From: Sphingobacteriales bacterium
GTDB taxonomy: Bacteria > Bacteroidota > Bacteroidia > Chitinophagales > Chitinophagaceae
Length of the DNA stretch: 44,694 bases
Direction of reading: 5' to 3'
Assembly (NCBI GenBank): GCA_023251235.1
Contig: JAHEZE010000013.1
Span: forward strand, 1 to 44,694
In this document: in pieces, positions 9,051 through 17,811 of the stretch
Layout: each line of letters starts with the position of its first letter
Numbering within the stretch: the first letter of the stretch is position 1
Made by a program: the position numbers and the translations under genes
Notes under the pieces: model-generated
The model's database searches: none
What the model saw: the letters and a program-made list of their open reading frames with translations, nothing else
Told to the model about the DNA's origin: nothing

Positions 9051-11870
9051 ATGAAGCCAATCCTAACATTTTTATTTGTATGTTTCATAACAAACATAGT
9101 GCATTCACAAGTTGGCACATGGACACCCATTGCTAACTTAGCTCCCCATGGAAGTGGTGGTGGTATGCTCCTGCTTTCTGATGGTACTGTATTGGTAAAA
9201 ACTTTTTCAGGAGGTACTGACAGTTATGGTACTATTTATGATCGCTTAACTCCAAACAGCAGCGGAAGCTATGTTAACGGAACCTGGTCTTCTATTGCTC
9301 CTATGACAAATACACGTCTCTATTATTCTTCTCAAGTGCTTAAGGATGGAAGAGTTTATGTAGCAGGTGGAGAATACGGAACCGGAGGTTCTGCTGGTGA
9401 AGTATATAATCCATTAACAAATACATGGACTTTAACAGGAGCCCCGGGATCAAGGTTAAGTGATGCCAACTCAGAAATTCTTGAAGATGGCAGAGTATTG
9501 CAGGCATTAGTAAATGGCAGTTTGACTGGTACAATAATTTATAATCCGGCTACTAATTCTTATTCACCGGGACCAACCGCTCTTGGAATTCATAATGAAT
9601 CAGCATGGTTAAAACTACCTGACAATAGTATTCTTTATGTAGATCGGGTTGCTACTAAATCTGAAAGATATATTCCTGCAACAAACACATGGATTGCAGA
9701 TGCGAATGTTCCCGTTGCATTGTATGATCCTTTTGGAGATGAAACAGGTGGAGCATTATTATTACCAGATGGAAGGGCACTCTTTCTTGGCGCTACCGGT
9801 CATAACGCATATTATACACCTTCGGGTAGTACAGCACCAGGTGTGTGGACCGCTGCCCCTGATTTTCCAAATGCACAAGGAACACCAGATGCACCTATGG
9901 CAATGATGGTAAATGGAAAAATACTTTGCAATGCTTCACCTATTCCAACATCAGGTAATCATTTTCCAAGTCCAATTACATTTTACGAATTTGATCCCGT
10001 TGCAAATGCTTTTACAGCTATTGCTGCTCCTGGTGGCGGAACTACAATTAATGCCCCAACTTATGTAACCGGCTTTCTAAATTTACCTGATGGAAGAATT
10101 CTTTATTCGTATCAGGGGTCAAGCAAGTATTATGTTTATACACCAAGTGGCTCTCCGGTTGCATCAGGAAAACCAACAATAAATTCTGTTACACAAACGG
10201 GAACTAATACTTATAATATTACCGGAACTCTTTTTAATGGAATTTCAGAAGGAGCTTCCTATGGAGATGACTGGCAGATGAACAGTAATTATCCAATTGT
10301 ACGCCTGGTAAACGGATCAAATGTTTATTATTGCCGCACATCAAACTGGAACAGCACAGGTGTTATGAGAGGAAGTGCTGCTGATGCAGCAACACTTACT
10401 ATTCCTTCCGGACTGCCCGATGTTCCATATTCACTTTTTGTTGTTGCTAATGGTATTCCTTCAGATCCTTTTCCATTTTCCATTTCCGCCACAGCTTCAG
10501 TTAGTATAGCAATTACATCTGGTACTAATCCTACCTGTGCTGGTGCACCTGTAACATTTACTGCCACCCCTACTAACGGGGGTACAACTCCTGTATATCA
10601 ATGGAAGGTTGATGGAGGAACCGTAGGTTCAAATAGTACAACATTCACAACTACTACATTAACCAACGGGCAAGTTGTATCATGTGTTATGACATCCAAT
10701 CTTGCAAATGTTGTTGGAAGTCCGGCAACTTCTAATGCAATAACAATGACAATTAATTCCAACACGACTCCTGCAGTTAGTATTTCAGCACCTTCGTCAA
10801 CTATATGCGCAGGAACTTCTGTAAAGTTTACTGCAACGCCAACCAATGGAGGATCTTCGCCTTCTTATCAATGGCAGGTTGATGGAGGAACCGTAGGTAC
10901 AAATAGTACAACATTCACAACTACTACATTAACCAACGGGCAAGTTGTATCATGCATTATGACATCCAACTCATCCTGTGTGACAACTGCAAACGCTACT
11001 TCCAATCCAATAACTATGACAGTAAATGCCTTGCCAATAGTTTCCTTTAGCGGATTGGCAGCAAGCTATGTTGTCAGTGACCCTCCAGCTACATTAACAG
11101 GTTTGCCAGCCGGAGGAACTTTCAGTGGTCCCGGTATTTCGGGAAATACTTTTACTCCGTCAGTGGCAGGAGTAGGTGGCCCTTATACGATCACTTATTC
11201 ATACACTGATCTTAATGGATGCAGCAATACTTCTTCCAGGCAAACTACAGTAACAAACTCTACTTGTTCTGTACCTGCCACTCCGGGATCAATCTCTGGC
11301 CCTGTATCTGTATGTGCTAACCAAAACAACGTTAATTATTCCATTGCAGCAGTTACTGCTGCTACTTCATACACATGGACTGTTCCGGCAGGAACATTAA
11401 TAAGGAACGGACAGGGAAGCAAGTCTATCAAAGTCAGATTCGGAACCACAGGAGGGAACATAACTGTAAAAGCAAATAATGCCTGCGGTTCAAGTGCGAT
11501 TCGTTCTCTTGCTGTTGCAGTAACATGCCCGGGACCAAGTGATAATATTCCTACATCAAATTTTTCTTCAACAAATTCACCAGGTACAGAAATATATATT
11601 CCATTGAATCCTGAATTAAATATTTTCCCGAATCCATTTAAAAACAACACAACAGTAAGATTCAGGATTCCGGAAAGCGGAAATACCGATATTAGAATTT
11701 CTGATATTACAGGAAAAGAGTTGATGGTTCTATTCAATGGAAAGGCTGAAGCTGGAAATATTTATAATGTAACAATTGACGGAAGCCGTTATTCAACTGG
11801 AATTTATTTACTGACTCTCAAAACAGAAAAAGGAGAAAGAATTACAAGGAAATTAATTATAATGAGATAA
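9051..11870 (+). CDS. Secreted kelch/galactose-oxidase-like protein with Ig-type repeats and T9SS sorting domain
   Basis: This 939-residue protein has a signal peptide (ends IVHSQ, about residue 20). Residues 20-390 form a kelch/galactose-oxidase-like propeller with repeated blades such as DGRVYVAGGEYG, LPDGRALFLGATG and LPDGRILYSYQG. An E-set region near 395-480 (SYGDDWQMNSNYPIVRL) resembles the galactose-oxidase C-terminal domain. Two nearly identical ~90-residue Ig/PKD-type units follow (CAGAPVTFTATPTNGG and CAGTSVKFTATPTNGG), then two further PKD-like units. The last ~80 residues (NIFPNPFKNNTTVRF ... GIYLLTLKTEKG) are a type A T9SS C-terminal domain. It is probably exported by T9SS and anchored or released as an adhesin or carbohydrate-active protein. 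I cannot show that the copper site of galactose oxidase is present, so an enzymatic role is open. Confidence 0.88.
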   Translation: MKPILTFLFVCFITNIVHSQVGTWTPIANLAPHGSGGGMLLLSDGTVLVKTFSGGTDSYGTIYDRLTPNSSGSYVNGTWSSIAPMTNTRLYYSSQVLKDGRVYVAGGEYGTGGSAGEVYNPLTNTWTLTGAPGSRLSDANSEILEDGRVLQALVNGSLTGTIIYNPATNSYSPGPTALGIHNESAWLKLPDNSILYVDRVATKSERYIPATNTWIADANVPVALYDPFGDETGGALLLPDGRALFLGATGHNAYYTPSGSTAPGVWTAAPDFPNAQGTPDAPMAMMVNGKILCNASPIPTSGNHFPSPITFYEFDPVANAFTAIAAPGGGTTINAPTYVTGFLNLPDGRILYSYQGSSKYYVYTPSGSPVASGKPTINSVTQTGTNTYNITGTLFNGISEGASYGDDWQMNSNYPIVRLVNGSNVYYCRTSNWNSTGVMRGSAADAATLTIPSGLPDVPYSLFVVANGIPSDPFPFSISATASVSIAITSGTNPTCAGAPVTFTATPTNGGTTPVYQWKVDGGTVGSNSTTFTTTTLTNGQVVSCVMTSNLANVVGSPATSNAITMTINSNTTPAVSISAPSSTICAGTSVKFTATPTNGGSSPSYQWQVDGGTVGTNSTTFTTTTLTNGQVVSCIMTSNSSCVTTANATSNPITMTVNALPIVSFSGLAASYVVSDPPATLTGLPAGGTFSGPGISGNTFTPSVAGVGGPYTITYSYTDLNGCSNTSSRQTTVTNSTCSVPATPGSISGPVSVCANQNNVNYSIAAVTAATSYTWTVPAGTLIRNGQGSKSIKVRFGTTGGNITVKANNACGSSAIRSLAVAVTCPGPSDNIPTSNFSSTNSPGTEIYIPLNPELNIFPNPFKNNTTVRFRIPESGNTDIRISDITGKELMVLFNGKAEAGNIYNVTIDGSRYSTGIYLLTLKTEKGERITRKLIIMR
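10601..10969 (+). repeat. Near-identical 99-bp coding repeat, period 270 bp
   Basis: Positions 10601-10699 and 10871-10969 differ at about four of 99 bases and encode the same part of two successive Ig-like units. The flanking parts of each unit are much more diverged, pointing to recent local duplication or gene conversion restricted to this strip. Confidence 0.85.
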
Positions 11871-11883
11871 AATTTAATATTAT

Positions 11884-11920
11884 AAAAAGAGTTCTCCAAA
11901 AAGACGGGAGGGCTCTTTTT
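11884..11920 (+). terminator. Intrinsic terminator after the kelch gene
   Basis: A 14-bp stem with AAAAAGAG / CTCTTTTT at its base and CTCC / GGAG above (two T-G wobbles between them) closes a 9-nt loop. The 3' arm ends in five T, followed by ATTTTA, and it starts 14 bp past the stop codon. Confidence 0.85.
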
Positions 11921-12085
11921 ATTTTACAACAATCCTTCAAGTCTACTTTCTTTTCAGCAATAATATTGATGAAATTCTTAAGATTGACATTAACAAAAGA
12001 CATCTATTTATCAATGTCATGATATTTTGATCTTCACCTTACTGGCAGAGATTCGTATATTCGTAGATTAATTTTATTCATCTTC

Positions 12086-13876
12086 ATGAAAATACTTCTC
12101 CATTACCTGAAACCTCATAAGTGGCTGGTTACATTGGTACTTTTTTTAGCGGCAATCAATATTGGTTTTTCATTGATTGACCCGATACTATTAGGTAAAC
12201 TGATCAACCTTGCAAATTCAAAAATCAATGCCCCTGAAAAATTTGACTGGAACAGATTTTTTAATTCTTTTTCGTGGAATAAACCTGGTGTCTGGTTTAT
12301 TCTTACCTGCTCCATTTCTGTAGCCATGATCAGCCGTATTGCAAAAAATTTCCAGGACTATTTTTTGAATGTGGTTATTCAAAAGTTCGGAGCCAAAGTT
12401 TTTACTGATGGTTTGCAGCATGCCATGAAATTACCTTACCAGCAGTTTGAAGATCAGCGCAGCGGAGAAACGCTTTCCGTATTGACCAAAGTAAGAGGTG
12501 ATGTAGAAAAATTTATGATCAACTTCATCAATATCCTCTTTGGTGTAATTGTTGGAGTATTGTTTGTCTTTATTTACGCAGCTCTTTTCATCAACTGGCG
12601 AATACCGGTGGCTTATCTTATCGGCATCTTTGTACTCACATTTATTACCAACAAACTGAGTAAAAAAATCAAGATCATTCAAAAGAATATTGTTGGACAA
12701 ACCACAGCATTGGCAGGCTCTACCACAGAATCATTGAGAAATATTGAACTGGTAAAAAGTCTCGGACTAACCCATCAGGAAGTAGAACGTCTGAATAAAA
12801 ACACCTATAAAATTCTTGGGTTGGAACTGACAAAAGTTAAACGGATACGAAGCATCAGTTTTATCCAGGGCACCATGGTAAATACATTAAGACAGGTAAT
12901 TCTTTTTATTTTAATGTGGTTGATTTTTAAAGGTGAAATGGACGCTGGGCAGTTAGTCACTATGCAGATTTTTTCCTTTTTTATTTTTGGCCCATTGCAG
13001 GAAATTGGTAACATCTTATTGTCTTACCGGGAAGCCGAAGCATCCCTGAATAATTTTCATAACCTGATGCAGAAAACACCGGAGCTTGATCCTGTTTATC
13101 CAAAACCACTTGGCAATATTCAGAACTTATCTTTTAAAAATGTAGCTTTTCAGCATCAGACCGCTTCGCAAAAAGCAATTAATGATATTAGTTTTAATGT
13201 AAAGGTGGGAGAAACAATTGCCTTCGTAGGTCCCAGTGGCAGCGGTAAATCAACTTTGATGAAATTATTAGTGGGCCTCTATCGGCCCCAGGAAGGAAAA
13301 ATACTTTACAATAACCTGGATGAAACAGAAATACGTTTTGATGATCTGCGCAACCAGATAGGATTTGTAACACAGGACACCAATCTTTTCAGTGGTACAA
13401 TCAAAGAAAATTTATTATTTGTAAACCCGAAGGCTACGGAAGCAGACCTGATGGATGCACTGAATAAAGCTGCCTGTCAGAATCTTTTAGAAAGGGCTGA
13501 AAAAGGATTGGAAACTATGATAGGCGAAGGAGGGTTAAAATTATCGGGTGGTGAAAAACAACGTTTGTCTATTGCCAGAGCATTACTTCGCCAGCCAAAG
13601 TTGCTCTTGTTTGATGAAGCTACTTCAGCGCTTGATTCATTGACAGAAGAAGAAATTACAGATACAATTCGTGAAATTTCACAACAAGGAAACCAGATTA
13701 CTATTCTTATTGCACACCGTCTTTCAACTATTATGCATGCCGACAGAATTTATGTCTTGGAAAAAGGAGATGTAGTGGAAACCGGAAGTCATGAAAGTCT
13801 GCTGGAAGAAAAAGGATTATACTATGCCATGTGGCGCCAGCAGATTGGTGAAAGAAAGAAATTATCTGTTGCCTGA
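12086..13876 (+). CDS. ABC exporter, fused permease and ATPase (MsbA-type)
   Basis: This 596-residue half-transporter has six predicted membrane helices in residues 10-320 (for example LVTLVLFLAAINIGFSLI, LFGVIVGVLFVFIYAALFI, VILFILMWLIF) and a nucleotide-binding domain from ~345. The latter has Walker A GPSGSGKST (382-390), signature LSGGE (486-490), Walker B LLLFDE (506-511) and the H-loop IAHRLST. It would work as a homodimer exporting lipids, drugs or peptides; substrate cannot be told from sequence. The rhodanese gene starts 13 bp downstream. Confidence 0.93.
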   Translation: MKILLHYLKPHKWLVTLVLFLAAINIGFSLIDPILLGKLINLANSKINAPEKFDWNRFFNSFSWNKPGVWFILTCSISVAMISRIAKNFQDYFLNVVIQKFGAKVFTDGLQHAMKLPYQQFEDQRSGETLSVLTKVRGDVEKFMINFINILFGVIVGVLFVFIYAALFINWRIPVAYLIGIFVLTFITNKLSKKIKIIQKNIVGQTTALAGSTTESLRNIELVKSLGLTHQEVERLNKNTYKILGLELTKVKRIRSISFIQGTMVNTLRQVILFILMWLIFKGEMDAGQLVTMQIFSFFIFGPLQEIGNILLSYREAEASLNNFHNLMQKTPELDPVYPKPLGNIQNLSFKNVAFQHQTASQKAINDISFNVKVGETIAFVGPSGSGKSTLMKLLVGLYRPQEGKILYNNLDETEIRFDDLRNQIGFVTQDTNLFSGTIKENLLFVNPKATEADLMDALNKAACQNLLERAEKGLETMIGEGGLKLSGGEKQRLSIARALLRQPKLLLFDEATSALDSLTEEEITDTIREISQQGNQITILIAHRLSTIMHADRIYVLEKGDVVETGSHESLLEEKGLYYAMWRQQIGERKKLSVA

Positions 13877-13889
13877 TAAACTTACTTCA

Positions 13890-14198
13890 ATGTTTTCATT
13901 TTTAGGATTTGGAAAAAATAAAATCAAGGAAGCTATCCGTAATGGTGCTGTTATTATTGACGTAAGAACCGCCAATGAATTTGACAGGGGCAAAGTTCCC
14001 GGTTCCATAAATATTCCGGTTGACCGCATTGAAACAAACATTCCAAAAATTAAAGCAATGAAAAAGACCATTGTTGTTTGTTGTGCATCCGGTATGAGAA
14101 GCGGGACAGCAAAACAAATATTAAAAGCTTCGGGGATTGAAAATGTACTTAATGGCGGAAGCTGGGAATCGGTATTAAAAATCTGTAATCAGTTATAA
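13890..14198 (+). CDS. Single-domain rhodanese-like protein
   Basis: The product is 102 residues, starting MFSFLGFGKNKIKEAIRNG. A frame reaching back to 13791 would overlap the ABC gene, so the ATG at 13890 is preferred. Rhodanese hallmarks are VIIDVRTANEFDRGKVPGSI, then the active-site loop CASGMRSG with its catalytic cysteine, and NGGSW near the end. Such proteins carry persulfide sulfur or act as phosphatase-like folds. No membrane segment or signal is seen. It is the second gene of the ABC transporter unit and converges with the DUF2721 gene. Confidence 0.9.
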   Translation: MFSFLGFGKNKIKEAIRNGAVIIDVRTANEFDRGKVPGSINIPVDRIETNIPKIKAMKKTIVVCCASGMRSGTAKQILKASGIENVLNGGSWESVLKICNQL

Positions 14199-14216
14199 AC
14201 TCAGGGATTCACTTTA

Positions 14217-14666
14217 TTATTCTTTTTTCCCCTCATTTCCTTTCCATAGGTCAGAAAAGAAATTTGATTTTTCCAGTTCTTCCATATCACTCAATTCGAG
14301 CCCTATTGCTTTTGTGCTTTGCGTTATTTCTACCAGGGAAATTATTAAAGAAGCAAGTAAACTTAAAAGGCTGATGGCAAAAACATATTTAGCTGCCATA
14401 GTCCATTCACTGTAAATACTGTACATCGTAACTACACAGCATACAAAGCTGAACACTCCCAGCCCCTGCATGTACCTTACTAAGTTGATGCGTTGTCTCA
14501 AACTCCTGATTTGCCTTAATAATAATGGGCTTTTGTGTTCCTTATTATATTCATCATGTAATCGCCTGACCAGATTGGCTAAAGCTAAAAATCTGTTGGT
14601 ATATGCCAGTAATAAAAGACTGATAGCCGGGAACAGTAATGCCGGAGTATTGAAAGTAATTTCCAT
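14217..14666 (-). CDS. DUF2721 membrane protein
   Basis: This 149-residue protein has three hydrophobic segments (about 9-30, 67-90, 95-115) and the DUF2721 pattern: TPALLFPAISLLLLAYTNRF, then a basic helix with RRLHDEY, RQIRSLRQRI and LVRYMQGLG. Function is unknown. It is the last gene of the metal-uptake operon on the minus strand, 22 bp after the permease gene, but whether it takes part in metal transport is not known. Confidence 0.85.
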   Translation of the reverse strand: MEITFNTPALLFPAISLLLLAYTNRFLALANLVRRLHDEYNKEHKSPLLLRQIRSLRQRINLVRYMQGLGVFSFVCCVVTMYSIYSEWTMAAKYVFAISLLSLLASLIISLVEITQSTKAIGLELSDMEELEKSNFFSDLWKGNEGKKE

Positions 14667-14688
14667 ACTTAAAATTGCAGAAAAAAAA

Positions 14689-15522
14689 TCACTTTGCTGC
14701 CTTACTGATAAAAAGCCCTCTTATAAGTTTAAAAATGGAAGCTAAAATGAAAATCCCTCCAAGAACAGCAACAATAGAAGAACCTGCCGGGAAATCATAA
14801 TGAAAAGAAAAGTTAAGTCCAAAAAAGCTGGCCAGTATACTGATGATAAAAGATATGATAAAAACTTTTGCGTTATTCTTTGTAAGCAGAATAGCGGAAA
14901 CCGCTGGAATAATAAGGAAAGAAAAAACCGGTATTACTCCATTAATCTTTACTGCAAAAACAATTGCGAGACCAATTGAAATATAAAAAAGGAAGTTCCA
15001 GATATTGAAAATTCCGATGCTTGTAATCTCGCCGTTTTCAAAGGACTTTGTCAATGAAAAGAATTTTTTGAAAAAAACAAGTTGCATCAGAGCAATTGCC
15101 CCGAACACTATTCCAATCAGGTTGATCTGCTCCCAGCTGGTTGATAAAATATTTCCAAACAAAACTTCCTGGATATCTGAATCGCCATGCGGAGTCTTGG
15201 AAATAAGTAAAACAGTCAATGCAGAAGCAAATGCATATAATATTCCAATGATGGCCTCCTGCTTTAATCTCTTATCGCTGATACTGATGAATGACATAAG
15301 CAAAGCTCCAACCAAAGTAAAAATTAATGGAATAGATGTAATGCCGGTTCCGATAAAAACTGCAAACGCCACCCCCAGAGAAGATATTTGTCCCAATGCC
15401 AGATCAACAAAAACAATTCCCCGACCCACTACATGTACTCCCATGTAAGACAATAATATTCCGGTAACACAAGCGGCGATAAAAGCCTGAACCATGAACG
15501 GTAACTGAAACATTTCAAACAT
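14689..15522 (-). CDS. Metal ABC transporter permease (ZnuB/MntB family)
   Basis: This 277-residue permease of the ABC-3 family has about eight hydrophobic helices and family motifs near the N-terminus (GVHVVGRGIVFVDLALGQIS) and in the centre (LFGNILSTSW). It would form the membrane channel for zinc, manganese or iron(II) delivered by the adjacent binding protein. The gene follows that of the binding protein after 24 bp. The ATPase subunit usually encoded between or beside them is not present anywhere in this window. Confidence 0.92.
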   Translation of the reverse strand: MFEMFQLPFMVQAFIAACVTGILLSYMGVHVVGRGIVFVDLALGQISSLGVAFAVFIGTGITSIPLIFTLVGALLMSFISISDKRLKQEAIIGILYAFASALTVLLISKTPHGDSDIQEVLFGNILSTSWEQINLIGIVFGAIALMQLVFFKKFFSLTKSFENGEITSIGIFNIWNFLFYISIGLAIVFAVKINGVIPVFSFLIIPAVSAILLTKNNAKVFIISFIISILASFFGLNFSFHYDFPAGSSIVAVLGGIFILASIFKLIRGLFISKAAK

Positions 15523-15546
15523 AAGCGCTGTTTTAATAAAATCCTT

Positions 15547-16449
15547 TTACCTAAGAGCGGTTGTTAATTGATCAATATTATAATCAAAAAGACTAAAGTA
15601 ATCTTTTATTGAATCAAAAGCACCAACGGAAGTAGCCATTGTCAATTCCTTTACACCAGTTTGCTTTGCCACCACATCAGATGACGACGTAGTAAAATAA
15701 GGAGATGAAATTATAACTTTTACATTATTTGATTTTACTTCTTTTATCACTTTTACTAATTGTGAAGGCGTAGGTGGAATGCCAGGTTTGGGTTCCATAA
15801 AATCTACAATCTGTAAACTAAATCGGGTTTCAAAGTATACCCACTCATTATGATAAGCAATGATCTTTGACCCTTTATATGGGGCCATCTTCGTTTGCCA
15901 TTCTTTCATCTTTATATCTATCCTGCTGAAAAATGTTTGCAGATTGGTTTCATAAAAAGATTTATTCCCGGGATCCACTCTTTCTAATCCATTAGCAATA
16001 TTCCTTGCAATTATTTTTCCATTCAAAGGATCCAACCAATAATGTGGGTTTCCAAAAATATGAATATCACCCTCTGCCCTGTTAGCTGCACTGGGCACCT
16101 GTAGTAAATTGACTCCTGCCGATGCATCCACATAACCCGGTGCACCTTTTTGAATTTTTGTATTCCGGGAACTTGATAATAATTGTGGCGACCAGCCTGT
16201 TTCAAGATCGAGACCTACTGTTACAAACAAATCAGCTTTTGTTAAACTGATAATATAACTGGGTTTCGGATCCACAAAGTGCGGATTCTGATAACCGGTA
16301 GCAATGGATGAAACGGATACTTTGTTCCCCCCCACCAATTCTGCAATGCTTTTCATATCGGTGGTAGTGGTAACAATCTTTATAGTACCGGCATTTACAA
16401 AAGAGTAAATGCACAATAACAATAAAAAGGAAATTGATTTTTTTGTCAT
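15547..16449 (-). CDS. Metal ABC transporter substrate-binding protein (ZnuA-like)
   Basis: This 300-residue cluster A-I binding protein has signal peptide MTKKSISFLLLLCIYSFVNA. Metal ligands fit the family: H57 in NPHFVDP, H136 in GNPHYWLDP, and H200 with E202 in AYHNEWVYF. A long histidine-rich zinc loop, seen in many ZnuA proteins, is missing, so zinc, manganese and iron all remain possible. No lipobox cysteine is seen at the signal cleavage site, suggesting a soluble periplasmic protein. It lies 24 bp after the outer-membrane gene and 24 bp before the permease gene. Confidence 0.92.
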   Translation of the reverse strand: MTKKSISFLLLLCIYSFVNAGTIKIVTTTTDMKSIAELVGGNKVSVSSIATGYQNPHFVDPKPSYIISLTKADLFVTVGLDLETGWSPQLLSSSRNTKIQKGAPGYVDASAGVNLLQVPSAANRAEGDIHIFGNPHYWLDPLNGKIIARNIANGLERVDPGNKSFYETNLQTFFSRIDIKMKEWQTKMAPYKGSKIIAYHNEWVYFETRFSLQIVDFMEPKPGIPPTPSQLVKVIKEVKSNNVKVIISSPYFTTSSSDVVAKQTGVKELTMATSVGAFDSIKDYFSLFDYNIDQLTTALR

Positions 16450-16473
16450 AATTATTTTTTAAGCATAAATTTT

Positions 16474-17637
16474 TTAATACTGGTGTGCACCATGGGCGCC
16501 AATTACAAATATCCAACGCAACCAGCCCTGGTAAAACCTTTTATCAATATTATCATCGGTGGTTTTTGTTTCAAACTCCAGTTTTGAAAACTCAGTGGCA
16601 TACCAACCGGCTGTGAGAGAAAATGCATTTTCTTTTACGGTTTTATCATAGGGTCTTTGTGAATAATCATACCGACCGGTTAAAAACCAACGCTTGGCCA
16701 ACTGGTATTGTATAAAAGAATACATACCAAAACTATTGATGGAATAATTGTCCATAAGGTTTGCATGATTAAAATAAAATTCACTCTGCCAGGTAAGAGA
16801 ATGATAAGTATTCAGCTGAATTGGTTTCCACTTATATGTTAAATCTGCAGCAGCCATATTGGTAACCCGGGCAGAATCATTGGGACCGGAGATACCCGTT
16901 ACACCCAACTCAAGAGAGGCATTATCACTCAGCGTAAAAAAATTTTTCAGGTGGCTTACATAAAGTAAACGATTGCCCTGACTTCTGCTAAAGGCAGGAG
17001 ATTCTGAAAAACCTGATGTGGCCTGGAAAACAATTTCCTGGTAAAATGAATTGGTAGGCAACAACCAGCTTAATGATATCCCTTCATCTTTCAATCCTTC
17101 CTCTCCAAAATAATTTACATATGCATTGGGTAAATCAATAAAAGGAAGGGCATGTGGATGCACAGGATTAATTCTTCCGATTGCACTTCTGAACCTTCCG
17201 GCTTTTAATTGCAATCTTGCAGGTAATGACAACGTGGTTAAATATCCTTCTTCCACCTCCACTCCGTAATTACCTGTTTCAGGATTGCGGGCAAAAGAAA
17301 GAAAGAAGTCTGCACGGATATACGGATCTACCGCTGCCTGAAGTGAAACTTCTGTTTCGTTTAAAAAAAAGTCGAGATTCTTTTTTCCCCTGCTGATATA
17401 AGAACCCCTGAAATCACCAATTACTCCAATATCCGGGTTAAATGAAAGAGTGGATCTTGTTTGTTGAGGTACAGATGCGGAGCTAACTTTCATTTGCTCC
17501 TCAATCTGTTTTACCAAAACAGAATCTTTGGAAGTGCTGTCTGCAGTAACCTGAGCTGAACAAAAATTACAAACCGTTATCAGGGCAATAAAGAAAAAAG
17601 TAAATAGAGAATATCTAAAAAAAAATCGTTTATACAT
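16474..17637 (-). CDS. Outer-membrane beta-barrel protein of the metal-uptake operon
   Basis: The 387-residue product starts at the ATG at 17637 (MYKRFFFRYS); a TTG three codons upstream is less likely. A signal peptide ends near NFCSAQ. After a short linker the sequence shows alternating barrel strands (GVIGDFRGSYISRGK, LQLKAGRFRSAIGRINPVHPH, WFLTGRYDYSQRPYD) and ends in aromatic-rich strands, consistent with a porin-type barrel. I do not recognise a named family. Being first in an operon with a metal-binding protein and permease, it may be the outer-membrane entry route for the metal. The HPHA segment and C-terminal GAHGAHQY add histidines that could bind metal; this is inference. Confidence 0.75.
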   Translation of the reverse strand: MYKRFFFRYSLFTFFFIALITVCNFCSAQVTADSTSKDSVLVKQIEEQMKVSSASVPQQTRSTLSFNPDIGVIGDFRGSYISRGKKNLDFFLNETEVSLQAAVDPYIRADFFLSFARNPETGNYGVEVEEGYLTTLSLPARLQLKAGRFRSAIGRINPVHPHALPFIDLPNAYVNYFGEEGLKDEGISLSWLLPTNSFYQEIVFQATSGFSESPAFSRSQGNRLLYVSHLKNFFTLSDNASLELGVTGISGPNDSARVTNMAAADLTYKWKPIQLNTYHSLTWQSEFYFNHANLMDNYSINSFGMYSFIQYQLAKRWFLTGRYDYSQRPYDKTVKENAFSLTAGWYATEFSKLEFETKTTDDNIDKRFYQGWLRWIFVIGAHGAHQY

Positions 17638-17743
17638 GCTTATCAATTTTCAAATACTCAATTGAAGCGTAAAAATATTGAATTATATATTTGAAACGTA
17701 GTTGCAAGTGTAATTATTCTGTTAATTGGGATTGAAAAAATTA

Positions 17744-17761
17744 TTGCAACGGGGAATGCAA
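17744..17761. promoter_or_regulatory. Candidate operator of the metal-uptake operon
   Basis: TTGCA and TGCAA form a 5-8-5 inverted repeat about 107 bp before the first gene of the operon, and another TTGCAA occurs at 17702-17707. Repeated TTGCAA half-sites in front of a metal-uptake operon suggest a Fur/Zur-family site, but I know no established consensus for this clade. Confidence 0.3.
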
Positions 17762-17811
17762 CTATAACCCTGGGAATATACCCGAGATATTTAAATTAAA
17801 AATGAAACAGG

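Noticed and set aside
11336-11737. Minus-strand frame of 133 codons in the kelch gene
   Set aside because: Antisense of PKD/T9SS-domain codons, with no motif of its own.
15005-15448. Plus-strand frame of 147 codons opposite the permease
   Set aside because: The permease on the other strand has clear family motifs and operon context; this frame is its mirror.
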